From assembly GCA_002099365.1 (NCBI GenBank), contig MSED01000003.1, positions 1,488,001-1,552,000 of the forward strand: a stretch of 64,000 nucleotides of DNA. Reading direction: 5' to 3'. Under the pieces are notes generated by a model. The model was not told the origin of the DNA and searched no databases. It saw only the letters and a list, made by a program, of their open reading frames with translations. A program made the translations under genes and the position numbers. Positions 1-10,122 of the stretch are shown here, one piece after another; position 1 is the first letter of the stretch, and each line of letters begins with the position of its first letter. The stretch is from Phialophora verrucosa. Its lineage: Eukaryota > Ascomycota > Eurotiomycetes > Chaetothyriales > Herpotrichiellaceae.

Positions 1-1
1 A

Positions 2-1003
2 CGATCAGATCCGACGAAACTTGTAGCGATCAAGAAGTTCAAGGTCGATCCCTCGCAGCAGAGGGAGGGACTCAATGTTGACACAATTCGTGAAATCAAG
101 TATCTTCAGGAGATCTCCCACCCGAGCATTGTCGCACTACTCGACGTGTTCTCCTCAAAAGACCAGAACATCAACATGGTCATCGAATACTTCTCAAACG
201 GCAATCTTGAAGAGCTGATTCGAGACAAGTCCGTCAGTTACGGTGCCGCTGATGTGAAAGCGTGGATGGGAATGCTGTGTCGAGCAATCTACTATTGCCA
301 CTCCAACTTCATCCTTCATCGAGATATCAAGCCAAACAACCTACTCATTGCGGCCGACGGAGAAGTCAAACTTGCCGATTTTGGTCTCGCACGATCATTT
401 GGAGATCCACGGTACCAGATGACTTCCGCAGTAATCACACTCTGGTATCGACCTCCTGAGCTGCTATTCGGTGCGAGGCAATACGGCGGTGCAATCGACA
501 TATGGAGTATCGGTATGGTCTTCGCGGAGCTACTTATACGTCGTCCTTACGCGGCAGCCGATGTAGCCAACCAGGAAGTCCTAGCGACCGGAGGTGGAAC
601 AGTCGCTCAACTTGACAAAATTTGCGAGGCGGTGGGGACGCCCAACGAAGAGAACTGGCCCGGCGTCTCCAAGTTGAAAGACTACTTCGAACTGGAGAAG
701 AAAATACCAGTCCGAGACAAAACCTTCTACATGCAGATGTTCCCTACAGCGGGGTCTGTTGGTGTCGATCTACTCATGGCCATGTTGAAGCTTGACCCAC
801 GGAAGAGAGTCACCGCCAGAGGAGCCCTCGAACACGTGTGGTGGACGATCGATCCGAGACCCACCAGCAAGGAGAAACTGCCCAAGCAAGGCGGTGGTGA
901 TACGAAAATGGGTGCTTCTGAAACGGCGGCTCCTGGGTTTGTCGTCGATGAAAATAAATTCAAAGGCGTGGCGAAGAAACTTGATTTCGGTGCTGCTCGA
1001 TAA
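2..1003 (+). CDS. CDK7/Kin28-like TFIIH kinase, 5' truncated by window
   Basis: Cyclin-dependent kinase catalytic domain, open from the first bases, so the start codon and the glycine-rich loop lie outside the window. Seen: VAIKKF (ATP-binding lysine), HRDIKPNN (catalytic loop), DFGLARSF (magnesium loop and start of the activation segment) and WYRPPELLFGARQYGG. The PNN form of the loop, SFG after the magnesium loop and the tail DPRPTSKEKLPK resemble CDK7/Kin28/Mcs6, the kinase of TFIIH that phosphorylates the RNA polymerase II C-terminal domain. The stretch after the RRPYAAAD segment looks a little longer than I expect for Kin28. No intron is visible in this part. It could be another CDK, but the catalytic-loop and C-terminal signatures favour CDK7. 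Confidence 0.8.
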   Translation, partial: RSDPTKLVAIKKFKVDPSQQREGLNVDTIREIKYLQEISHPSIVALLDVFSSKDQNINMVIEYFSNGNLEELIRDKSVSYGAADVKAWMGMLCRAIYYCHSNFILHRDIKPNNLLIAADGEVKLADFGLARSFGDPRYQMTSAVITLWYRPPELLFGARQYGGAIDIWSIGMVFAELLIRRPYAAADVANQEVLATGGGTVAQLDKICEAVGTPNEENWPGVSKLKDYFELEKKIPVRDKTFYMQMFPTAGSVGVDLLMAMLKLDPRKRVTARGALEHVWWTIDPRPTSKEKLPKQGGGDTKMGASETAAPGFVVDENKFKGVAKKLDFGAAR

Positions 1004-1351
1004 TTCAAGCTGTTCAGAAGCCTGATGATGCTCACCTGCGCCAGTTGCCCTACGACAAGCCTTTAGCGGTCCTCTGAACGATAATCGGAAGCTCCTGTGC
1101 GACGCGCCATGATTGAAACTTATCGAGCTCACGATTGAATGTTTAGGTTTCGCTTCAACAAGTGGCTTCAAAGAAGCTCAACCTCCGCCAAGCCTTCGAA
1201 GGCTCTCATTAACCCGGTTATTCTGGCCATTCTTCACTTCACCTCCTTCCTCACCTCTACTTCTATCAGCAGTCACTTTCCCGTCACCTCACCACTTCAT
1301 GTACCACTATACTGATCGACACTCAGACCACCTCACCGCCTCGACACCGTC
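1004..1351. other. intergenic, 348 bp
   Basis: Spacer between the kinase stop and the next start codon. Pyrimidine-rich stretches lie just before the downstream ATG, as in a fungal promoter and leader. No gene is seen. Confidence 0.5.
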
Positions 1352-2311
1352 ATGGAGGCGTCGACTCATTCCGGTGGTCAAACTAAGGCTAATGGCGAAG
1401 TTGCCACGTCCATGCCAGATCTGCAGTCGAAAAAGACCCTCGTTCTCTTCTACAAACCGATCATCCTCTCTGTTGACTTGACGACTTGCAAAACTGAGAC
1501 TGATATGCTAAACGCAGTCAGGAGCCAACCACAGTTCGAGCCGTACGACACGAACGTTTTCAACGACGGGTACTATCCTGGTCTTGTACCTAGGACTCCC
1601 TTCACTCAGGAACAGCCGGAATTTATCCAGGAAGACTGGTCCGGAATTCATTTCCCAACCCTCACTGTCGTTCCACAACCAAGAGACACGTATCATGTCC
1701 AAATCCACAGTCCATGCCTGAAAGTTTCTTCAGGCGACATCACAACCTTTACGGTGAAAGTGGCCTTCGAAGACACTGTAGCGAACTTGAGAGACGCGAT
1801 CAAAGAAAAAACTGGAATTCCTCCCTCTTCGCAACGACTCGATTTCCATGGTAGGACGCTGTTAGCAAGTGATCATCTTCTCATGCACAGAATGACTGAA
1901 GGCTCACATGTTATCCTCACGGTCAAAGCTACGCTCTACTTCCGTTTCAAAGGATGGACAACTTGTGTGGCCCATTTCCCAGATACACCGCTATACGACG
2001 TACTGCGAAGCTTCGCCAAGAACGAGAGACAAGACCTGGCAACTCTATCCTTCCAGATTTGGAAGTCTTCAGGAGACGCATACCAAGAATCGCAAACTTG
2101 GTTGCCCGACCGGAGTCGGCTCTTTGGCGCGGAGGAGGCTACTGGTACGATAAAGCATAATGGCTTTCGGGATGGAGATCGGATCGGGGTGTTCGAATTG
2201 AATAAGCGACCAGGCAACAAACGAAGTGTTGAGGAAAATCCAGAGATGCTCCAGTCTACCAAGAAGATGAGTGCGGCTAAATCCAGGAAAAGGCGTTCCG
2301 GAGCGAAATAA
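1352..2311 (+). CDS. ubiquitin-like domain protein
   Basis: Single-exon protein of 319 residues. Residues about 131-192 read as a ubiquitin-like beta-grasp fold, including DTVANLRDAIKEKTGIPPSS and QRLDFHGRTLL, equivalent to the helix and the Q-R-L-x-F-x-G-x-x-L strand of ubiquitin. A second, weaker beta-grasp-like stretch may follow at about 193-285, where GFRDGDRIGVF resembles the end of such a fold. The C-terminus is lysine/arginine-rich (SRKRRSGAK) and could be a nuclear localisation signal. There is no C-terminal Gly-Gly, so it is not itself a conjugated modifier. The specific function is unknown. Codon use and length make it a credible gene. Confidence 0.65.
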   Translation: MEASTHSGGQTKANGEVATSMPDLQSKKTLVLFYKPIILSVDLTTCKTETDMLNAVRSQPQFEPYDTNVFNDGYYPGLVPRTPFTQEQPEFIQEDWSGIHFPTLTVVPQPRDTYHVQIHSPCLKVSSGDITTFTVKVAFEDTVANLRDAIKEKTGIPPSSQRLDFHGRTLLASDHLLMHRMTEGSHVILTVKATLYFRFKGWTTCVAHFPDTPLYDVLRSFAKNERQDLATLSFQIWKSSGDAYQESQTWLPDRSRLFGAEEATGTIKHNGFRDGDRIGVFELNKRPGNKRSVEENPEMLQSTKKMSAAKSRKRRSGAK

Positions 2312-3126
2312 AGATCGGCCCAAGGCAGAAGGGCAGAATGGCATACAACCTCCATGCTGTGTACTCGGGCATTTGAAACCCGATCTGTGCTGACTCGGCA
2401 GGCGCGCTACCAGAGCTGGGTGATTTTCAACATGATGCTGCGATCGAAGTAGGTCTTGCTTCGCTGCCAAAATCCTGAACGGATCGAATATTTCTGCATA
2501 GGCTGAAGAAACAAACTGAGGTGCGTGAGAGGGTTTGCATCCTGGTCTGGACGTTCCACTATTGGGGAGTTGGACACCACAAGGAAACCTGACATGGGAC
2601 TACTGTCCTAGACCTACCGAGAATGCCTCAACAAGCCCAATGACAATAGCAAGGTCAAAATGTTAGAGACTCACAGGCCTAGCAAACTCATTCTCAACAT
2701 TCGCTTCATGCTTCCTCATTGCTCAAGTGTTTTGAATCAGAATTTCGTGTTCATTTCCTAGTTACCGCTACTTTTGTTCCAGGCTCTCCAACCCATTGCG
2801 CTCGGATCCTGTCTGTCCATGGATCGGTCAGTTGGCAGGCTCTTCTCGAGCAATAACCTCGTTTCAGCCGCTGACTAGGTGTATCTGCTCGGGCGCAATC
2901 ATCCAAGAATCATGTCCGCCGGCCACCGCTTTATGACCAAAGTAGACGGCCAGGAACATGTGAAGACCAATGGAAGACGTCGAGAACGTCGACGTGTTCC
3001 AGTTACCGCGAACAAAGACCCCAAACCCTTATACGAGCAGAGAGAGGAGGAAGAAAGAGCGTGAGATATACGTGTGAGGCTGAAGGGGCGAGCGATAGGG
3101 CAGATCGACGATGTTCTGTCGCTTTT
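2312..3126. other. intergenic, no gene recognised
   Basis: Long spacer downstream of the ubiquitin-like gene. Only short open frames occur, none with a recognisable domain. Its right edge abuts the decayed permease on the minus strand. Confidence 0.4.
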
Positions 3127-3671
3127 CTAGACCGTACTCGTATTGATGAGATTGACGAACCAGCTGAAGACGATGATGCCAGTGGAGGAGAGATTCAGGT
3201 AAGCGAGCGCGCAGAACACTGCTCTCATCCGCGGTGGCGACTACGGGATGCCTGACCTGGTACGAGGTACATTTGCGGAACAGCCTTGGGCTTGGGCACG
3301 TTGCCGACGTGGGCCATGGAGTGAAGCGCATGGCTGGCGAGGAAGAGGCACAAGTACGAGTACTGGGGTACGAGTTCCCCACCGACCACGCCGAGGTCAG
3401 GATGACGGCGTTGGTTACCAAGTCGAGGCATCATCCGATGGCCAGATGCGTCCGTTGACCTACAGTAGTACTAGTACGAGTACTCGTTGACAGGATCGGA
3501 ATGTCTCCAGGACGAGTTGTGAAAGGCCAGAGGCCAGGAGGATGTGATTGGGGCCGCCGCCACAGATGAGGACCAGTGCCATGATTGGACCACGGCACTT
3601 GCTGCCGTAATCTCGGCTGGCGCCGACGATGAAGATACTACCATACTGTGCGCCAAAAAACGGTGGACCAT
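3127..3671 (-). pseudogene. decayed amino-acid permease (YAT/APC type)
   Basis: No continuous frame exists, but all three minus-strand frames carry consecutive pieces of a fungal amino-acid permease in the right order. From the 5' side these are PAEITAASAVVQSW, then VLICGGGPNH (family motif GGGP-x-H), WRHSDPVNEY, NAVILTSAWSVGNS, LASHALHSMAHVGNVPK, LFRKCTSYQVRHPVVA and LNLSSTGIIVFSWFVNL followed by a stop. The frame changes between pieces and distances are shorter than in intact permeases, so indels and deletions have occurred. Remnants of the N-terminal part may extend to about 3850. The assignment rests on remembered family motifs. It sits directly upstream of an intact transporter of a different family. 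Confidence 0.6.
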
Positions 3672-4427
3672 ATCTCCGGCCTATGGGAAGGCTGTTAGCG
3701 CCTTGGCACCATTGCCTGCGTTTCTATCGTACACGGCATTCTGCCATCTCTCGGTGCTCTCTTACGCCATAGCTGATACGAGGCGCACCATAATACCGTA
3801 CATCTTGCCACATGCCCCTGTCCCGCTCACAACAAGCTTGCCATTGCCAAGGCTTTAGAAGCTTATCACCTTCCCGCTCTGGGTTGATACGTGCTTGGCG
3901 CTCCGGGGTGAAGTCAGTCTATAGCGCAGATCCTGCGCTAGCCATCTGATCGCGCGCCCCGTCTCCCGCTGGGTTACCAGCCTGCGATGAAACGCTGCAT
4001 CTCTACGCCTGCCTCGTTCGTTCGTTCGACATGGCCGCGAAGGAGCCTCGGCGGCCCCTTTGGGCTCTCATTGGCCACCCCGCCCATCGCAGCAGAGCTT
4101 ATTCCCGTGCTTGTGCCACCCAAGCAAGCTTCATCTTATCAAGAGTGCCAGCCAAGCAACCTTCATCTTACGATCCAGAGGAGCACGAGATATCGCTAAC
4201 GCGGCATGCGTGGATTCCAGCGGCTATCAATGGCTAAACTGCCACTGCCCGATTGCTCATGTGTTACATCGAGAGGAGATGGGGTACTGCGATCAGACAG
4301 CTCCGCTCGCGTGGCCATTTATTAACAGTCCTTTTGTCCTCCAACGACCCTGTTTTCCTTGCAGCGCACGACTTCGCTTCTGTCTTTCTCTCGCTCACCC
4401 ACTCACTGACTCCACTGTCTTTCAGCC
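3672..4427. other. intergenic, transporter promoter side
   Basis: Spacer between the permease relic and the AAAP transporter start. It may contain unrecognisable 5' remains of the relic. The last 100 bases are pyrimidine-rich and fit a leader. No other gene is seen. Confidence 0.4.
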
Positions 4428-6377
4428 ATGGAGCATATCGCCCCAGTAACACATCCAGCCCCAGAGCTGGATGTGGTGACCGAGCAGCAGATGCGCAAGC
4501 CATCGGTCCAGTCCAGTGAGAAGCCGGCGGTCATGGAGCGCCAATGGGGTTTCGCCGCTCGTACCGACAGCACCGTGACGTACGAAGAATACGTCTACTG
4601 GGCCAAGATCGAGCGTGAGATGGAGGTTGAAGAGAACAAAGTGTTCCAGGCCGAGCACGGCTCTCCCCTTCTCGACTCGATCAAGAACACCTTTTCGAAG
4701 ACTGGCCGAGAGAGGGCGAAAGCAGAAAAGGAGGCCAGACTTCAGACCTTGGCGCGTCTGGACGAGAAGCAACCTGCGGGTGTTGTCACCGATGTCGACG
4801 CGGGCCAGCCTACTGAGTCGCCGCTGAAGGTCTCAGACGCGGAATGGCGTACTGCTGCTCGCGCACTTCGGACTGCCAGCTGGGGCCAGATGTTCTTCCT
4901 CATCACCACTGACATTCTCGGTTGGTCAGGTGCGCCGTAAGTATTGCGCCTCGAGAATCCGATCGATCTGGACCGTGACTGATAGTTCCTTCTAGGTTTG
5001 TCTTTGCTAGCGTGGGCTACGGCACTGGTGTAGCTCTCTACCTCATCTTTGGCATTTTCGCCGCCTGGGGCGGCTGGGTCATCTGGAAAACTTTTCTCGA
5101 CCTCGACTCATCTCGCTACCCAATGCAGAGCTTTGGCGATCCGTTCTTGCGTCTCTTCGGCGTGAGGATGCGCCATTTCATCAACATCGCCCAATCGCTC
5201 CAGCAATTCTGCACCGTGGCCATCCTGATCTTCAGCAAGGCCTTGAACATTGAGCAGATCGCGCATTCGAGCGTTTGCTTCGTCGCCATGATGGTTGTCA
5301 TCATGGCCGTCGGGATGCTCGGAGGATTCATTCGAAGCTTGAAGAAGATTGGATGGATTGCGAATGCCGCTGTGTGGATGAACATTGTGAACTTCATCAT
5401 CTGGTTAGTCTACCTCCTCGGCCGTCATGTTGACAGGGCTTGCTGACCAGCGTTCCAACAGTATGGTGGCTGCTTCCCACTTCGCGCCTTACTACCCAGC
5501 AATCACGAGGTCGACGCTGATCCAGACCATCGAACCCATCAAAGTCTTTGCTGGCATTCCACCAGATCAGTACCAACAGCAATCTCCCGGTTTTGCGGCT
5601 ACATTCAACGCCGTCAATACCATGGTCTACGCGTACGCCGGCGCGCTCCTCTTCGTCGCATTCCTCTCGGAAATGAGACATCCGCTCGACTTCTGGAAGG
5701 GCATGCTTCTTGCCCAGGCCTTCATTTGCATCGTCTACATGTTCTTCGGTGTCTTCGTCTACTCCTTCTACGGCCAATACTCTGCCAACAACATTGTGAA
5801 TGTTGTCAATCCATATGGCCTACAGACTGCCGGCAACGTTCTCAGACTTCTCTCCGGCTGGATTGCCATCATCATGTACTTCAACATCGGCATGAAGACG
5901 GTATATCTTGAAGTTTTCCAGGCCGTCTTCAAATTCCCCTCGATTGTTGAAAAGAAGGGCAAGATCCTCTGGTACCTCTTGGGACCATGTTATTGGATTC
6001 TTGCATTCATCGTTGCTGGGGCGGTACCCAACCTCAACGGCATCACCAGCTTTGTCGGCGCTGTCTTCATGATGAATTTTACATACACCTTTCCCGGCAT
6101 GATGTACTTGAGCAGCATCATCCACAAGGCCGCCGAACTTCCCGGCGAAGGTTTCAACCCGGCCACACGCGAGACCATCAGGCACGACAACGGCATAAAG
6201 CGGTGGATCAGAGGCTTCAAGAAGACTTGGTTGAGAAGCACCATTGCACTGATCTACATTGGCCTTGGCCTTGCATGCTGTGGAATGGGCACCTGGGCCG
6301 CCATCGAAGGCTTGATTGCTGTCTTCGGCCCGGGCGGAACCGTCGCCGTCAGCTTCGGATGCCCGGTGCCTGTGTAG
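4428..6377 (+). CDS. AAAP-family amino-acid transporter (MTR-like)
   Basis: Three exons: 4428-4936, 4996-5403 and 5462-6377, with donors GTAAGT and GTTAGT; 610 residues. It is a multi-pass membrane protein. Hydrophobic segments start near residue 147 (SWGQMFFLITTDILGWSGAP) and continue to the C-terminus, consistent with about 10-11 membrane helices of the amino acid/auxin permease family. Fungal members such as Neurospora MTR import neutral and aromatic amino acids at the plasma membrane. The unusual part is a charged N-terminal cytosolic extension of about 145 residues, rich in Glu and Lys and without recognisable domain. The substrate cannot be read from sequence. Splice choices restore one frame throughout. 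Confidence 0.85.
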
Positions 6378-7342
6378 TTTCATGCAGTAATCGAAAGGAG
6401 CGACAGGAGTAACAAATGCATTTAGCCACAGTGTGCCGGGGGTAAACAAGGGTGAAGACATACAAGGGGTTCCCGGAGCAGCCGAGACTCGTTCGTAGGG
6501 CAAGGACTGACGTCGAGCACCAGTGCGAAACGCACAGGCACATGCACACGCACAAGGGAGAACGCACAGACGAACAGGCACACGCCCCAGCAAGACAGAA
6601 TTGAACAGACAGAGGCATGTTCCATGCCGACCAAATGAACTGAACTGGACCTGTTGAACGTTCGTATGGGCGCATATTAATATAAAGCGCAGAGCCCAAG
6701 ACGGCGAACCGTCGCACTGCGATTGCTACACGCATGGCGAGCGGACACGGCGCACGAGATCCATTTGTTTTGTTTTGTTTTCGCTGGGTGTGGCCTTCAG
6801 TGATTCTCGTAACACGGTAAGCTATCCTCCCTTACCGCCCTGGCCGAGTCGAAGTGAGTACTCGGTATTAACAACCATCATGATCCGGATCGTGGCCTTT
6901 ACAATAGCTTTTACATGGCTCGTCTCGTTGCAAAAATCCAAACAACGCACTCCGCCCAAGAAAGATCGCGGCGCTGAAATAAAATCACGGACAGTTGGAA
7001 GGCCTTGCTTCAGACCCAGATACGAAAAAGACATGGCATGGAGACTGTCTGTCGGCACAGTCCAGTCCCTCACTCTAGATGAATCATTCTCCTTCGCACC
7101 AGCCTACAATTTGTCCGCCCACGTTTGATTTGGATGACCTTGATTGAGAGTAAGCCTCCCGGACCGACTCCGCCTCACCAGATCCAGTCTGCTTGACACC
7201 ATCGAACGGCACGCGGGAACGAAGTATGGGTTGAAATCCCTCAACTGTACGTGACAAGTGTGAATACCAAGTCCCATCGCCGCGGAGATTGAAGACTACC
7301 ACCCCTATCTGGTGCATACCAACTTGCTCGACCCTGGATCTA
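6378..7342. other. intergenic, 965 bp
   Basis: Lies between the 3' end of the transporter and the 3' end of the minus-strand FMN oxidase, so it should hold both terminators. A short T4G run (ttttgttttgttttgtttt) sits near 6767. No gene is seen. Confidence 0.4.
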
Positions 7343-9320
7343 TTACAACTTATGGAGTCGCCCACCGGGCCCAAGGAAAGTAAGGTGGTCCGGTGTGATC
7401 TCACTGACTGTGCGACATCTGCATGATAGATCATCTCGGGTCAGCAAAAAAGTCTCTGTCGGAAATGTGTATCCGGTCAGAGGTGGGTGTATGCTAGCCT
7501 ACCCTGCAAGTGCCATTGTGGTGCGGAACTCGTCCAAAAGCAGCTTCAAGCCCAGCTCGACCCCCTGCTGTCCATTATACTGCGACGACAGAAGACAAGG
7601 CACCGTTAGCAACGTCCTCCGCGAAAGGGATGTGTGTTCGTGCCAGGCAGGCAGGCCGGCCACACGCGGGACATTCACGACACCATGTTCACTTACGGCA
7701 AGCCCCCAGATGGCGATCCGGCCTATGAAGCAGTGTTGCGCGCCGAGTGCGATGGCTTTGAAGATATCTGAACCCCGCCGGATGCCCCCGTCGACGGTGA
7801 TCTGGATGCGACCCCTGGCTACGCGGGCGCATTCTCTCAGGCAGTCAAGCGTGGCGGGCACGCCGTCTAGCTGCCGGCCTCCGTGGTTGGAGATCATCAC
7901 ACCATCGACCCCGTGGTCGATGGCAAGCTGAACGTCCGCGGGGTTGAGAACTAGTGCACAAGGGCGCAAAGTGCGTTAGCTTTGCAAGAAACTCCACGGC
8001 GTGGAGTGTCCCGCTGATGAGTTCGTTCGAATAGAGGGACTTCTCTTACTTACTGCCTTTCAACCAGATCTGCATGTTCGTGTTCCTTCTCAGCCAGGAG
8101 ATGATCTCGCCCCATTCCAAACTGGCATCTGGACACAAGACACAGGGTAAGACAATACTCCAGCCCGAGACTCCCGATTTTTTTTGACTTACCGAAGTCC
8201 TGCGAGCTCGCGCCCTTTGCAAATTCATCGTGGCCGGTGGATAGGATGTTGGGGAAGTCAAGGTCCGCGGGGAGCGTGAAGTCATTGCGGAATTCGTTAA
8301 GACGACGCCCAAGGACCGGCACGTCGACGGAGAGAAATAGGGCCTTGTAGCCGGCAGCTTTGGCATTGCCCATCGTGGCCAGGTCAGCCAGCCAGAACGG
8401 ATGCGGAGATCAATACAGATTTCGCAAACGCACAAGGGGAAGGGGAGGGCACAAGGGGAAGGGGAGGGCACAGGGGGAAGGGGAGGCGTCCGACCAACCT
8501 TCAGCCCGATCCAGAAGCTGCTTGGTTCTGCTCCGGTCCTTCACGACGCACATCTGCATCATGTACGGGTTGCCGTGGCCTTGGACGGCCACATCTTCCA
8601 GCGCCGTGGTCGCATAGGACGAAAGACACATGCTCACGTTCATGCGTGCGGCTGCTCGCGACGTTGCCAGTTCCCCGTCGGGATGCGCTAGCTTGTGCAT
8701 GGCCGATGGACTGATCCCGAGCGGGAACGTAACCTATTATCATACCAAATGGACGTTAGCCGGGACCTTCGTCTCGGATCACAATGATGAGCAGACTCCG
8801 CCCAACCAGAGGGGCGGGGCAGTGGCAGCGTCGGTGGCATGGCAAAGCTCACCTTGCGACCGAAGATCGTTGTAGAAGGATCGACGTGCTGAACGTTGCG
8901 TAACGCTCGAGGCATGATTCGATACCGATCATAAGCCGCCACGTTGTCGCGTAACCTGATACGGAGAATGAGTTGTTCAGCCCAAGGTGCCGGCGACATG
9001 AGACATAAGTTGCCCTCTGTGTGTTTGTGTTTGCGTCAGGCTGAGAGATAGTACGACATACGATACCATATCCATAGCCCCTTGATTGAAGTATTCTGTC
9101 TCACAACGCATGAAACGGTCAGCCTGGGATAATATCCTGCAGTATGAGGGTCATTGATGCAGGTCATGGGGTTGTCCAACGATCACGTTCTTCATTCCTT
9201 CACCCATGGACAGAGTGTTTACGTACCACGGTACGTTTGCGGCAGCTTTTCGGCGCCCAGCGCCTCGAGATCTTCAATGGCGAATACATTGGGATCAAGC
9301 GATGGAGGTCGATTTGCCAT
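7343..9320 (-). CDS. FMN-dependent alpha-hydroxyacid oxidase/dehydrogenase, nine exons
   Basis: Reconstructed exons on the minus strand: 9227-9320, 9062-9095, 8853-8955, 8499-8733, 8193-8357, 8054-8128, 7697-7950, 7503-7579 and 7343-7418; they sum exactly to 371 codons (370 residues), the usual family length. The glycolate/lactate oxidase family oxidises 2-hydroxyacids to 2-oxoacids with FMN. Seen: EYFNQGAMDM near the N-terminus, FPLGISPSAMHKLAHPDGE, ISNHGGRQLDG (catalytic His and substrate Arg) and VDGGIRRGSD (FMN phosphate region). The Tyr expected in the family's FQLYV segment appears as Cys (MQMCV). The protein ends in HKL, a weak variant of a peroxisomal signal. It is divergent from the aldolase gene across about 800 bp. 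Donors at 8498 and 7502 are non-consensus but are required by frame. Substrate is unknown. Confidence 0.85.
8431..8487. repeat. three-copy 19-bp minisatellite inside an intron
   Basis: Three nearly identical tandem copies of cacaaggggaaggggaggg (the third carries small changes) lie within the fourth intron (8358-8498) of the FMN oxidase gene. The plus strand is purine/G-rich with repeated GGGG runs. In the transcript it is a C/T tract. Confidence 0.9.
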
Positions 9321-10122
9321 CTGGGAACGTAATTATTCTGTTGAAAGTGTGCGATCGAACATGGATATTATGCGGTGGACAGCGTTGAATTTATGACTGC
9401 CGCGACGGCTCAGAGGATGTTCGCGGGCTGCGACGACTGGGCCATGATGTGATGTGACGGGAGAACATCGCGACCCGCAGATATCACAGCCGTCGGTCAG
9501 TCAGTCAATCAGTCAATCGGGCCGCTGTCGGGCTCATCGCAAAGGTATTAGTCCAAACTCCACCTGCCGTTCTCGACCGACCCCTGGATGGGGACGAAAG
9601 ATGGTCGGAAACTCCTGCTGGGCTGGATCAAGGAAAGCCATTCCGGGACGGGGGATTACCCAAACGGGAGTGTTAGGATAGCGTTGATGTGGGCCGGACT
9701 GCGTACTGCATACTGCGCACTGCACAAGGGAACTACAAGACTTCCGAAAGAGCTTGTATGAGCCCATTTGATTTGCGGTTGCGTAGAGTAGCACAGTAAT
9801 AATGAGGCTAAGCTTCTCCGGATACTGTTCCTCTCTGTCTCCGACCTGGCGCGCTCTTCGCAACACATAATAACGAGAAGGTGATTCCTTCAGGCGAGTA
9901 TTAACTTGATATCCGAGGGTCCGTCAACATCAGCATCCAAGATCAGCAAGGGATTTCCATTCAATGCTTGGTCCAAACCGATTTATTTCCTCACAGACAA
10001 GATCCTGTTCACGAGGTCGCTCAGTTCAAATCTGTTTGTTTCCTTACCCAAGATCCTGTCCACAAGTCTGCTTGGAATAATCAATTCCAATCTCGCAAAG
10101 ATATCATCATACCATCACCAAC
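9321..10122. promoter_or_regulatory. divergent intergenic region, FMN oxidase / aldolase
   Basis: The only 5' sequence available to both divergent genes, so both promoters lie here. Short direct repeats are visible (cagtcagtcaatcagtcaatc near 9497; aagatcctgt twice, near 10000 and 10051). No specific factor site is claimed. Confidence 0.5.

Noticed and set aside
3460..3490. Palindromic tagtactagtacgagtact string as a binding site or transposon end
   Set aside because: It falls within the permease relic and has no paired copy or target-site duplication.
8431..8487. CRISPR-like repeat
   Set aside because: Direct tandem minisatellite without spacers, inside an intron of a eukaryotic gene.
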